A DNA stretch of 6,696 nucleotides from Comamonadaceae bacterium (lineage in GTDB: Bacteria; Pseudomonadota; Gammaproteobacteria; Burkholderiales; Burkholderiaceae), in assembly GCA_947455875.1 (NCBI GenBank), contig CANGSD010000069.1, forward strand, positions 1-6,696, in the 5' to 3' direction. The notes below the pieces were generated by a model. That model searched no databases. It saw only the letters and a program-made list of their open reading frames with translations, and was not told where the DNA came from. Position numbers and translations under genes: made by a program. Below are positions 1 through 6,325 of this stretch, one piece after another. How positions within the stretch are numbered: the first letter of the stretch is position 1; each line of letters starts with the position of its first letter.

Positions 1-638
1 AGACGCACCTGGGTGCGGTCCACCACCTGCAGGAAACCGACATTCACATGGCGCGCAAAGCAAGGATGCCGCTCGATCAGCGGGCCCAGCGAGGTCACCG
101 GCGCGGTGTCCACATCAGAGACCATCAGCACCGCATGCGGATTGCCCATGGACACCACCGCCACGGGCACGCCGGCCCCGTCCACCGAGATGGGCCATTG
201 CTGCCACGAGCCCTGGATCTGGGGCTGCAGGCCCATCGGGTCAAAAGGAATGGCGGGCAGATCAAAGACCGGCGCGCCCATGTCGACGGTGACACGGCCG
301 TCCTCGAGCATGCGCAGCGTGAGCACGCTGCTCAGGGTCTGGACGCGGATGGTGGACTGGTCGGTCAGCCCCCGCTCACGGACGAAGCGCACGAAGCAGC
401 GGGCGCCGTTGCCGCAATGTTCGACCTCGCCGCCGTCGGCGTTGTGAATGACGTATTCGAAATCGATGCCCGCCTGCGGCGAGGGGCGCACGCACAGGAT
501 CTGGTCGGCGCCGACGCCGAAGTGGCGATCGGCCAGCCAGCGGTATTGCTGCGGCGAGAGGTTCAGGCGGCCACGGGTTTCGTCCAGGACGACGAAATCG
601 TTGCCCGCACCCTGCATCTTGGTGAAGCGAACGCGCAT
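1..638 (-). CDS. dapF: Diaminopimelate epimerase, N-terminal 212 residues (runs off left edge)
   Basis: DapF interconverts LL- and meso-diaminopimelate in the cytoplasm, the penultimate step of lysine synthesis and the source of meso-DAP for peptidoglycan. The reading frame starts at the ATG at 638 (reverse strand) and stays open to the window edge. Seen directly: the family N-terminus [17 protein letters not shown] (residues 4-20), [18 protein letters not shown] (65-82) with the first catalytic Cys at residue 75, GNPHAVLMV (165-173) and the [14 protein letters not shown] segment at the edge. DapF proteins are usually about 275-290 residues, so the second catalytic Cys (CGSGA-type motif) should lie outside the window. 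The start is fixed by homology at the N-terminus. No Shine-Dalgarno sequence precedes it, and a GATAAT hexamer lies only 6 bases upstream. It is divergent from the Nudix-MBL gene. Identification is secure; intactness beyond the edge cannot be judged. Confidence 0.97.
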   Translation of the reverse strand, partial: MRVRFTKMQGAGNDFVVLDETRGRLNLSPQQYRWLADRHFGVGADQILCVRPSPQAGIDFEYVIHNADGGEVEHCGNGARCFVRFVRERGLTDQSTIRVQTLSSVLTLRMLEDGRVTVDMGAPVFDLPAIPFDPMGLQPQIQGSWQQWPISVDGAGVPVAVVSMGNPHAVLMVSDVDTAPVTSLGPLIERHPCFARHVNVGFLQVVDRTQVR

Positions 639-644
639 GACCGC

Positions 645-650
645 ATTATC
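645..650 (-). promoter_or_regulatory. Candidate -10 element for dapF (GATAAT)
   Basis: On the minus strand GATAAT matches the sigma-70 -10 consensus at 5 of 6 positions and ends 6 bases before the dapF ATG. A start site at normal spacing would fall on or next to the A of the start codon. I see no convincing -35 hexamer 16-18 bases upstream. Inferred from sequence only. Confidence 0.4.
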
Positions 651-678
651 GGCCACCCCATGCACACCGGCGCTCGCG

Positions 679-687
679 TGATGTAAT
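679..687 (+). promoter_or_regulatory. Candidate extended -10 element for the Nudix-MBL gene (TGATGTAAT)
   Basis: TGTAAT (682-687) matches the -10 consensus at 5 of 6 positions and is preceded by TGA, giving the TGn extended -10 form that can work without a strong -35 box. It ends 7 bases before the ATG at 695, so the expected start site is at or one base before the start codon. No Shine-Dalgarno sequence lies in this gap. Inference from spacing. Confidence 0.45.
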
Positions 688-694
688 CCGCCGC

Positions 695-2332
695 ATGGTC
701 CGCGCCACCCAACTCCTATACGCCCAACGCGAACCGGCGCCCCTGCGCCAGGCGGCCACCGTGCTCCTGATGCGGGACTCGCCCGAGGGGCCCGAAGTCC
801 TCATGACCCGGCGCTCGGCCACCGCCAGCTTCGCGCCCGGCGCCTATGTCTTTCCCGGCGGCGGCATCGACCCGGCCGACGCGCAATCGCACGGCCTGGC
901 CGCGCGGCGGCCCACCCAAGGCGACCTGCACCTGACCCAGGCCATCGCCGCCATCCGCGAGAGCTTCGAAGAACTGGGCGTGCTGCTGGCGCGACGCCCC
1001 GATGGCCAGGACGCCACCGACGCCGACATCGCCCAGATGGACCGCAGCGGCCCGTTCGCGGCCCAGTGCCGCACCCGCGGGCTGACGCTGGCGGCCGACG
1101 GCGTCTTCGTGCTGGCGCACTGGATCACCGACCGCGACATGCCCCGACGGTTCGATGTGCCCTTTCTGGTGGCGCGCATGCCCCAGGGCCAGGAGCCGGT
1201 GGCCGACGAGTCCGAGCAGTTCGAGCCCGTGTGGGTACGGCCGGCGTTGGCGCTGCAGCGGCATGAGGCGGGCTCTTTCCTCATGATCTATCCGACCATC
1301 CGCACCCTGCAGCGGCTGGTGAACTTCAAGAGCGTGCAGGCGGTGCTCGATGCCTGCGCCGGCGAGCAGCCCCTTTGGACCAGCTGCCCGCGCGCCGGCC
1401 TGCACCACGGCCAGGAGGCGCGCTTCATGGAGCACGAAGCGCCCTATGGCGAGCTGGCGCTGGTCTGCCCCGACGGCCAGATCGTGCACGCGCTGGAGTG
1501 GCAGACCGAACGTCCGGTGCCCCTGCTGCGCCACCTGCAGCGACTGACTGCGCCCAACCCCGGCATGATGACCGGGCCTGGCACCAACACCTACCTGGTG
1601 GGCGATGCCGCCAGCGGTTATCTGGTGATCGACCCGGGCCCCAACGAGGCCGACCACATCGAGCGCCTGCTCCAAGCCACCGGTGGCGATGTGCGCGCCA
1701 TCGTGTGCACCCACTCACACCCCGACCACTCGCCGGCGGCGCGCCCGCTGCAGGCCCGCTGCCTCGCGCGTCCCCCGATCCTGGGCCTGCCCTCGGGGCC
1801 GCACTCGCGGGCTGACAGCACTTTCGCCCCCGATCGGGCACTGGCCGACGGCGAGGTGATCTCGCTCGAGGGCGGCGGGCTCACACACCGCCTGGAGGTG
1901 GTGCACACACCCGGCCACGCGGCCAACCACCTGTGCCTGGTGCTGCTGGAAGACGGCTTGCTGTTTTCGGGCGATCACATCCTCAATGGCAGCACCACGG
2001 TGGTGGCGCCGCCCGATGGCGAGATGACGGCCTATCTGCAGTCCCTCGATCGTCTGGGGGGCCTGTGCACGCAGCACGACATCGCCTTCATCCTGCCCGC
2101 GCATGGCCATGTGCTGGGCGACGCGCCGCAGGCCATTGCCAAGCTCAAGGCACACCGCTTGGCGCGTGAAGCCAAGGTCTTGCAGGTGATGCGCGCCCAC
2201 CCCCAGGGCACGCTGCAAGACTGGCTGCCCCTGGCCTATGACGACGTGCCGGCGGCGATCCGGCCGGTGGCGCTGCATTCGCTGCGGGCCCATGTGGACC
2301 GCATCCGGGCCCTGGGCCTGGAGTCGGCATGA
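695..2332 (+). CDS. Two-domain Nudix hydrolase / metallo-beta-lactamase-fold hydrolase
   Basis: This 545-residue protein, predicted cytoplasmic (no signal peptide or membrane segment), has two catalytic domains. The Nudix domain (about 18-210) has VFPGGG at 52-57 and the box end RESFEELGV (88-96). The box carries an insertion of about 18 residues between G56/D62 and R88, as in NUDT19/RDX2-like proteins. Residues 36-56 nearly fit the coenzyme A diphosphatase signature LLTxR[SA]x3Rx3Gx3FPGG, with Ser45 for the Arg. The MBL domain (about 285-475) resembles LACTB2 and glyoxalase [12 protein letters not shown] (294-303), the metal site THSHPDH (339-345), HTPGH (404-408), SGDH (425-428) and PAHGH (468-472). 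The last 65 or so residues look like the winged helix that follows such MBL domains. All metal ligands appear present. Family knowledge suggests hydrolysis of a nucleoside-diphosphate or CoA-type compound plus a thioester, phosphodiester or RNA substrate; the real substrate is unknown. The gene is translationally coupled to the next one. Confidence 0.9.
   Translation: MVRATQLLYAQREPAPLRQAATVLLMRDSPEGPEVLMTRRSATASFAPGAYVFPGGGIDPADAQSHGLAARRPTQGDLHLTQAIAAIRESFEELGVLLARRPDGQDATDADIAQMDRSGPFAAQCRTRGLTLAADGVFVLAHWITDRDMPRRFDVPFLVARMPQGQEPVADESEQFEPVWVRPALALQRHEAGSFLMIYPTIRTLQRLVNFKSVQAVLDACAGEQPLWTSCPRAGLHHGQEARFMEHEAPYGELALVCPDGQIVHALEWQTERPVPLLRHLQRLTAPNPGMMTGPGTNTYLVGDAASGYLVIDPGPNEADHIERLLQATGGDVRAIVCTHSHPDHSPAARPLQARCLARPPILGLPSGPHSRADSTFAPDRALADGEVISLEGGGLTHRLEVVHTPGHAANHLCLVLLEDGLLFSGDHILNGSTTVVAPPDGEMTAYLQSLDRLGGLCTQHDIAFILPAHGHVLGDAPQAIAKLKAHRLAREAKVLQVMRAHPQGTLQDWLPLAYDDVPAAIRPVALHSLRAHVDRIRALGLESA
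2320..2323 (+). promoter_or_regulatory. Ribosome binding site (GGAG) of the S4-domain gene
   Basis: GGAG lies 5 bases before the ATG at 2329, inside the last codons of the Nudix-MBL gene. It supports the ATGA overlap start rather than an internal one, and suggests coupled translation of the two genes. Confidence 0.6.
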
Positions 2333-3006
2333 GCGCCGACGATCCGGCTGGCGGTGCGAACGAGCCGGTACGCCTGTCCAAACGCGTGGCGGCGATGGTG
2401 CCCTGCTCGCGCAGCGAGGCCGAACGCTATATCGAAGGCGGCTGGGTGCGTGTCGACGGCCAGGTGGTCGATGTGCCGCAGGCCCGCGTGGCGCCTGCGC
2501 AATCGGTCACCCTCGATCCCGACGCGAGTCGGCTGGCGCTCACGCCCGTCACGGTATTGACTCACGAGATCGGCGACGGCCAGCCTGTCTTGCCTGCGAA
2601 GTGGCGCAAGCTGCAGGCCCTGGTGCCGCTACCCGAGGGCGCGGGCGGACTGGCGGTGTACAGCCAGGACTTTCGCATCGTGCGCAAGCTCACCGAAGAC
2701 GCGCTCGCAATCGAACAGGAATGGGTGGTGCAGGTTCAGGGGCAGATCGCCGAGGGCGGGCTGGCCCGTCTGGGGGGTGGCTGGAGCTGGCGCGGTCAGA
2801 GCTTGCCGCCGGTCAAGGCTAGTTGGCAGAGCGAGCAGCGCCTGCGCCTGGCGTTCAAGGGGATGGATCCGGCGCACATTCCCTGGCTGTGCGAGCAGGT
2901 GAATCTCAAACCCATGCAGGGGCGGCGCATTCGCCTGGGGCGCCTGCCGCTGGCGGGCCTGCCGCCGGGCCAGTGGCGCACCCTGCTCGCGCACGAGCGG
3001 TTCTAG
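2329..3006 (+). CDS. S4-domain protein of the RsuA/RluB/E/F pseudouridine synthase type, catalytic Asp apparently missing
   Basis: The 225-residue protein has an N-terminal S4 RNA-binding domain (about 14-62: RLSKRVAAMVPCSRSEAERYI, with GWVRVDGQVV) and a C-terminal domain of the RsuA type. The end, with EQVNLKPMQGRRIRLGRLPL and LPPGQWRTL (190-219), corresponds to the RRIRIG...LPEGxWRxL end of RsuA/RluF proteins. In active members the motif GRLDxDTxGLLLLTxDG supplies the nucleophilic Asp. Here the aligned stretch at 98-114 reads LVPLPEGAGGLAVYSQD, with Pro102 where the Asp should be, while the GL...DF strand pattern survives. By family knowledge it should still bind RNA, but pseudouridine formation by the usual mechanism looks unlikely. 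The start overlaps the upstream stop (ATGA) and has a GGAG at good spacing. The stop lies 10 bases from the 3' end of the convergent rnpB. The fold is fairly certain; the biochemical role is not known. Confidence 0.85.
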   Translation: MSADDPAGGANEPVRLSKRVAAMVPCSRSEAERYIEGGWVRVDGQVVDVPQARVAPAQSVTLDPDASRLALTPVTVLTHEIGDGQPVLPAKWRKLQALVPLPEGAGGLAVYSQDFRIVRKLTEDALAIEQEWVVQVQGQIAEGGLARLGGGWSWRGQSLPPVKASWQSEQRLRLAFKGMDPAHIPWLCEQVNLKPMQGRRIRLGRLPLAGLPPGQWRTLLAHERF

Positions 3007-3016
3007 AAAATAAAGT

Positions 3017-3343
3017 GTGAAGCGCGCCGGTACGCCGGATTCTGTGCGTCGCGGTTGCCCGTGACGTGACCGCCATTCTTCTGGGCCGCCCGTTGCCGAA
3101 GCGGCTCGATGCTACCTACCCGCCAGCTCCCCGGGACACAGGTCGACGCTGGCCTACTTGGTATTGCTGCACGTAGAGATTGCCCGTTTCACCCCCCGTG
3201 TTGCCACGGGGACTCGTCTCTGTTGCTCTGATCCTCACCTCGCGGTGGACAGGTGTTACCTGCTACGCTGCCCTGTGCAGTCCGGACGTTCCTCCAGTGC
3301 GCTCTTTCGAGACTTGCACCAGCGGCGGTCTGGCGTGCTTCAC
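3017..3343 (-). ncRNA. rnpB: RNase P RNA, bacterial class A
   Basis: This is the catalytic RNA of ribonuclease P, which trims the 5' leader of precursor tRNAs together with the protein RnpA. Seen on the minus strand: the 5' end (3332-3343, GUGAAGCACGCC) pairs with the 3' end (3017-3028, GGCGCGCUUCAC) as helix P1 with a single A-C mismatch. Conserved blocks include GGAGGAACGUCCGGAC (3280-3295), GGGCAGCGUAGCAGGUAAC just after it, the AGAGCAACAGAGACGAG core (about 3213-3230), and ACAGAAUCCGGCGUACCGG near the 3' end (3027-3045). P12 is a perfect 7-bp stem with a GCAA tetraloop (3194-3211). The sequence passes almost directly from P12 to the AGCAAUACCAAGUAGGC block, so the P13/P14 arm of E. coli is absent, as I recall for other betaproteobacteria. 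Ends are set from P1 and may be off by a few bases. No clear hairpin terminator follows, only a U-rich tract (3005-3015). Confidence 0.96.
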
Positions 3344-3350
3344 GGGACGT

Positions 3351-3356
3351 ATTATC
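3351..3356 (-). promoter_or_regulatory. Candidate -10 element for rnpB (GATAAT)
   Basis: The minus strand reads GATAAT, ending 7 bases before the inferred 5' end of the RNase P RNA at 3343, which is the normal -10 to start-site spacing. No good TTGACA-like box lies 16-18 bases upstream. The 62-base gap (3344-3405) between rnpB and the divergent oxidoreductase gene must hold promoters for both; I could not pick one for the plus-strand gene. Confidence 0.55.
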
Positions 3357-3405
3357 GGCGCTTGCCCACTTGTCTTTGGTTCGATAGCGACGAACCCGCA
3401 AGACC

Positions 3406-5040
3406 ATGATCCGTCTGTCCGAACTCAAGTTACCTCTGGCCCAGGCCGAGGCCCCCGAAGCCCCTCTGCGGGCCGCTGCCAGCCAGGTCCTGGGCCTGCC
3501 GCCTGGTGCCATCGACCAGCTCACGGTGTTCAAGCGCAGTTTCGACGCGCGCAAGGCCGACCTGCTGGCCGTCTTTATCGTGGACGTCACGCTGGCCGAT
3601 CCCACCCAGGAAGCCCCCCTGCTGGCCCGCCTGGCGGACCGCCCGCATATCGGACCGACGCCCGACATGGCCTGGCACCCGCCAGTCACAGCCAAAGCAC
3701 CGCCCCAGCTGCGGCCCGTGGTGGTGGGCTTTGGCCCCTGCGGCATCTTCGCGGCGCTGGCGCTGGCGCAGATGGGCCTGTGCCCCATCGTGATCGAACG
3801 GGGCAAGCCGGTGCGCGAACGCACCAAAGACACCTGGGGCCTGTGGCGCAAGAACGTGCTGCACCCCGAGAGCAATGTGCAATTTGGCGAGGGCGGCGCC
3901 GGCACCTTCTCCGACGGCAAGCTCTATAGCCAGATCAAGGACCCGCGCCACCTGGGGCGCAAGGTCATGCACGAATTCGTAAAGGCCGGCGCGCCTGCCG
4001 AGATCCTGTACGCGGCGCACCCCCACATCGGCACCTTCAAGCTGGTCAAGGTGGTGGAAAACATCCGCGAGCAGATCATCGCCCTGGGCGGCGAGGTGCG
4101 CTTTGCGCAGCGGGTGACCGACTTCCTGATCGAAGACGGCCACCTGCGCGGGCTGACCGTGCAGGACCAGGTCACCGGCGCTGCGCACGAACTGCGCGCC
4201 GACCATGTGGTGCTGGCCCTGGGCCACAGCTCGCGCGACACCTTCGAGCGACTGCATGAACGCGGCGTGCACCTGGATTCCAAGCCCTTCTCGATCGGCT
4301 TTCGCATCGAGCACCCGCAAGGCATGATCGACCGCGCCCGCTGGGGCCGGCACGCCGGACATCCGCTGCTGGGGGCCGCCGACTACAAGCTGGTGCACCA
4401 CGCGAACAACGGGCGCGCGGTCTACAGCTTCTGTATGTGCCCCGGCGGCACGGTGGTGGCGGCCACGTCCGAGCCCCATCGCGTGGTCACCAACGGCATG
4501 AGCCAGTATTCGCGCAACGAGCGCAATGCGAATGCCGGCATCGTGGTGGGCATCGATCCACGCGACTACCCGGGCAGCGATGCGCTGGCCGGTGTGCGCC
4601 TGCAGCGGGAGCTGGAGTCGCGGGCCTATGTGCTCGGTGGCAGCACCTATGAGGCGCCAGGGCAGTTGGTGGGCGACTTCGTCGCGGGGCGCCCCTCCAC
4701 CCAATTGGGCGAGGTCGAGCCTTCGTACAAGCCGGGCGTGAAGCTGGGCGACCTGCACCTGGCCCTGCCCGCCTACGCCATCGAGGCCATGCGCGAGGCC
4801 CTGCCCGTGTTCGGCCGCAAGATCGCGGGCTTTGACCGGCACGACGCCGTGCTCACCGGCGTGGAGACGCGCACCTCCTCGCCCCTGCGCATCACGCGCG
4901 GCGACGATTACCAGAGTCTGAACGTGCGGGGTCTGTATCCGGGCGGCGAAGGTGCGGGCTATGCCGGCGGCATCCTGTCCGCGGGTGTGGACGGCATCAA
5001 GCTGGCCGAGGCCGTGTCGCAGGGGATGTACGCGTCTTAA
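3406..5040 (+). CDS. FAD-dependent oxidoreductase, COG2509-type uncharacterised family
   Basis: The 544-residue, probably cytosolic flavoprotein has an N-terminal domain of about 100 residues (MIRLSELKLPL start, typical of the family) followed by a Rossmann-type FAD domain. The dinucleotide motif is VGFGPCGIFAALALAQMG (107-124), and E131 at the end of the second strand (IVIERG) would bind the FAD ribose. Other conserved blocks are FGEGGAGTFSDGKL (160-173), VVLALGHSSRDT (268-279), SFCMCPGGTVV (341-351), ETRTSSPLRI (487-496) and the C-terminal FAD closure YPGGEGAGYAGGI (511-523). The length fits the family, which is annotated as FAD-dependent dehydrogenase or NAD(P)/FAD-dependent oxidoreductase; I know of no agreed substrate. 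The start agrees with the family N-terminus but has no obvious Shine-Dalgarno sequence. It is divergent from rnpB and convergent with guaD, sharing the TTAA at 5037-5040, so it appears to be transcribed alone. Confidence 0.9.
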   Translation: MIRLSELKLPLAQAEAPEAPLRAAASQVLGLPPGAIDQLTVFKRSFDARKADLLAVFIVDVTLADPTQEAPLLARLADRPHIGPTPDMAWHPPVTAKAPPQLRPVVVGFGPCGIFAALALAQMGLCPIVIERGKPVRERTKDTWGLWRKNVLHPESNVQFGEGGAGTFSDGKLYSQIKDPRHLGRKVMHEFVKAGAPAEILYAAHPHIGTFKLVKVVENIREQIIALGGEVRFAQRVTDFLIEDGHLRGLTVQDQVTGAAHELRADHVVLALGHSSRDTFERLHERGVHLDSKPFSIGFRIEHPQGMIDRARWGRHAGHPLLGAADYKLVHHANNGRAVYSFCMCPGGTVVAATSEPHRVVTNGMSQYSRNERNANAGIVVGIDPRDYPGSDALAGVRLQRELESRAYVLGGSTYEAPGQLVGDFVAGRPSTQLGEVEPSYKPGVKLGDLHLALPAYAIEAMREALPVFGRKIAGFDRHDAVLTGVETRTSSPLRITRGDDYQSLNVRGLYPGGEGAGYAGGILSAGVDGIKLAEAVSQGMYAS

Positions 5041-6320
5041 CAGGCCGCCGCGATGTGCGTGCGCTCGATCACACGGTCATCGCCCAGCACGATCAGCGAG
5101 AACAGCAATTCATCGAGGGTGTTGGCCATTTTCGTCTTGCGCGCAAGCAAGGGCGTGGCCTGCGGATGGAGCACCAGGAAGTCGGCCTCGCACCCCGGCT
5201 GCAGGTTGCCAATGACGCCCGCAAGCCCCAGGGCCTGCGCCGCGCCCGCCGTGTGCTGCCACCACAGATGGCCCGGCGAGAGCGAGATACCCTGCTTGGT
5301 ATGACCCTCGCGCCCCACGTAGTAGGCGGCCAGCATGGTGTGAAAGGGGCTGAAGCTGGTGCCACCGCCCACGTCACTGGCCAGGCCGTAGCGAAAGCCC
5401 GCGCGATCCGCCGCTGCGTAATCGAAAAAGCCACTGCCCAGAAACAGATTGCTGGTGGGGCTGACCGCTGCGGCAGCGCCGGTTTCGCGCATCAAGGCGC
5501 GGTCGGTGTCATCCAGGTGAATGCAGTGGGCATACACCGCGCGCTCACGCAGCAGGCCAAAGGACTCGTACACCGACAGGTAACTGCGCGCGCCCGGATG
5601 CAGCGTGCGCACCCACGCGATTTCGTCCGCGTTTTCGGCCACATGCGATTGGAGCCAGACATCGGGGTAGCGCGCGGCCAGTTCGCCAGCGCCACGCAGT
5701 TGCGCGTCGGAACAACTGGGCACGAAACGCGGGGTGATCGCATAGCCCAATCGGCCTTGGCCCTGCCATTTACGAATCAGGCTTTCGGTGTCGATCAGCG
5801 ATTGCTCGGTGTCGTCACGCACACCGTCGGGGCTGTGCCGGTCTTGCAGCACTTTGCCGCCGATCAGACGCAGGCCCCGGCGTTGAGCCGCAGACATCAG
5901 GGCGTCAACCGATTCGGGATGCGAGGTGGCAAAGGTGAGCGCGGTGGTGACACCATGGCGCAGGAGTTCGTCCAGGAAGACCTCGGCCACGCCTTGCGCA
6001 TAGTCGGCATCGGCAAAGCGCGACTCATGGGGGAATGTGTAGTTCTCCAGCCAGGGCAGCAGGCCCTCGGCAGGTGAGCCGATCACGTCGATCTGCGGAA
6101 AGTGCAGATGCAGATCGACAAAGCCCGGGGCCAGGAGACGACCGGGCAGGTGCTCGATGGCCAGGCCCGGGTAGCGTGGCGCCAGCGAGGTGTAGTCGCC
6201 TGCATCCACCACCTCCTGTACGCCGCGGGGGCCCGGGCCGATCACCAACAGACCGTCGGAGTCGTAGACGGGCGTGCCGTCGGAGGCAAATCGCAGGAGG
6301 GCCGCGCGTAGGGCTTGCAT
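5037..6320 (-). CDS. guaD: Guanine deaminase
   Basis: GuaD hydrolyses guanine to xanthine and ammonia in purine salvage and catabolism. The 427-residue protein belongs to the amidohydrolase superfamily. Seen: PGFVDLHLHFPQ (65-76) with metal ligands H71 and H73, the GuaD-specific LPWLENYTFPHESRF (88-102), GVTTALTF (123-130), AITPRFVPSCS (194-204), SHVAENADEIAWV (225-237) with ligand H226 and E229, YAHCIHL (263-269), SPTSNLFLGSG (287-297) and SDVGGGTSF (315-323) with metal-binding D316. It aligns along its length with E. coli GuaD (about 439 residues), including the C-terminal GCEADFLVL (376-384) and LGDDRVIERT (412-421). The start at 6320 fits the family. No Shine-Dalgarno sequence is evident, and the upstream stop is only 5 bases away, so translation is probably coupled to the upstream BMP-family gene. 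The neighbour supports a purine-uptake context. Confidence 0.96.
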   Translation of the reverse strand: MQALRAALLRFASDGTPVYDSDGLLVIGPGPRGVQEVVDAGDYTSLAPRYPGLAIEHLPGRLLAPGFVDLHLHFPQIDVIGSPAEGLLPWLENYTFPHESRFADADYAQGVAEVFLDELLRHGVTTALTFATSHPESVDALMSAAQRRGLRLIGGKVLQDRHSPDGVRDDTEQSLIDTESLIRKWQGQGRLGYAITPRFVPSCSDAQLRGAGELAARYPDVWLQSHVAENADEIAWVRTLHPGARSYLSVYESFGLLRERAVYAHCIHLDDTDRALMRETGAAAAVSPTSNLFLGSGFFDYAAADRAGFRYGLASDVGGGTSFSPFHTMLAAYYVGREGHTKQGISLSPGHLWWQHTAGAAQALGLAGVIGNLQPGCEADFLVLHPQATPLLARKTKMANTLDELLFSLIVLGDDRVIERTHIAAAC

Positions 6321-6325
6321 GCGCG

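Noticed and set aside
48..686. 212-codon plus-strand open frame over dapF
   Set aside because: It lies opposite the clear DapF reading frame and shows no protein motif.
716..1714. 332-codon open frame on the minus strand opposite the Nudix-MBL gene
   Set aside because: It is a shadow frame; the plus strand carries intact Nudix and MBL motifs over the same bases.
2985..2998. Inverted repeat GCTCG-CGCA-CGAGC near the end of the S4 gene, considered as a terminator
   Set aside because: The stem is only 5 bp, it lies inside the coding region, and no T-run follows on either strand in the correct direction.
3362..3388. Possible plus-strand promoter (TTGCCC with GATAGC) for the oxidoreductase
   Set aside because: The spacer is about 15 bases and both hexamers are weak; not enough to call.
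3180..3929. Open frame starting within rnpB and running into the oxidoreductase
   Set aside because: Its first half is the complement of the RNase P RNA and its second half is out of frame with the oxidoreductase; the translation is Pro/Arg/Gly-rich without motifs.
3430..4842. 470-codon open frame on the minus strand, antisense to the FAD oxidoreductase
   Set aside because: The translation is low-complexity and rich in His, Gln, Val, Ala and Arg, typical of the complement of a GC-rich gene with strong third-position bias. It has no recognisable motif, and the plus-strand protein is clearly real.
5055..6077. 340-codon open frame on the plus strand inside guaD
   Set aside because: It is a mirror of guaD codon bias. 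The protein has no family motifs, while the minus strand encodes a full guanine deaminase.
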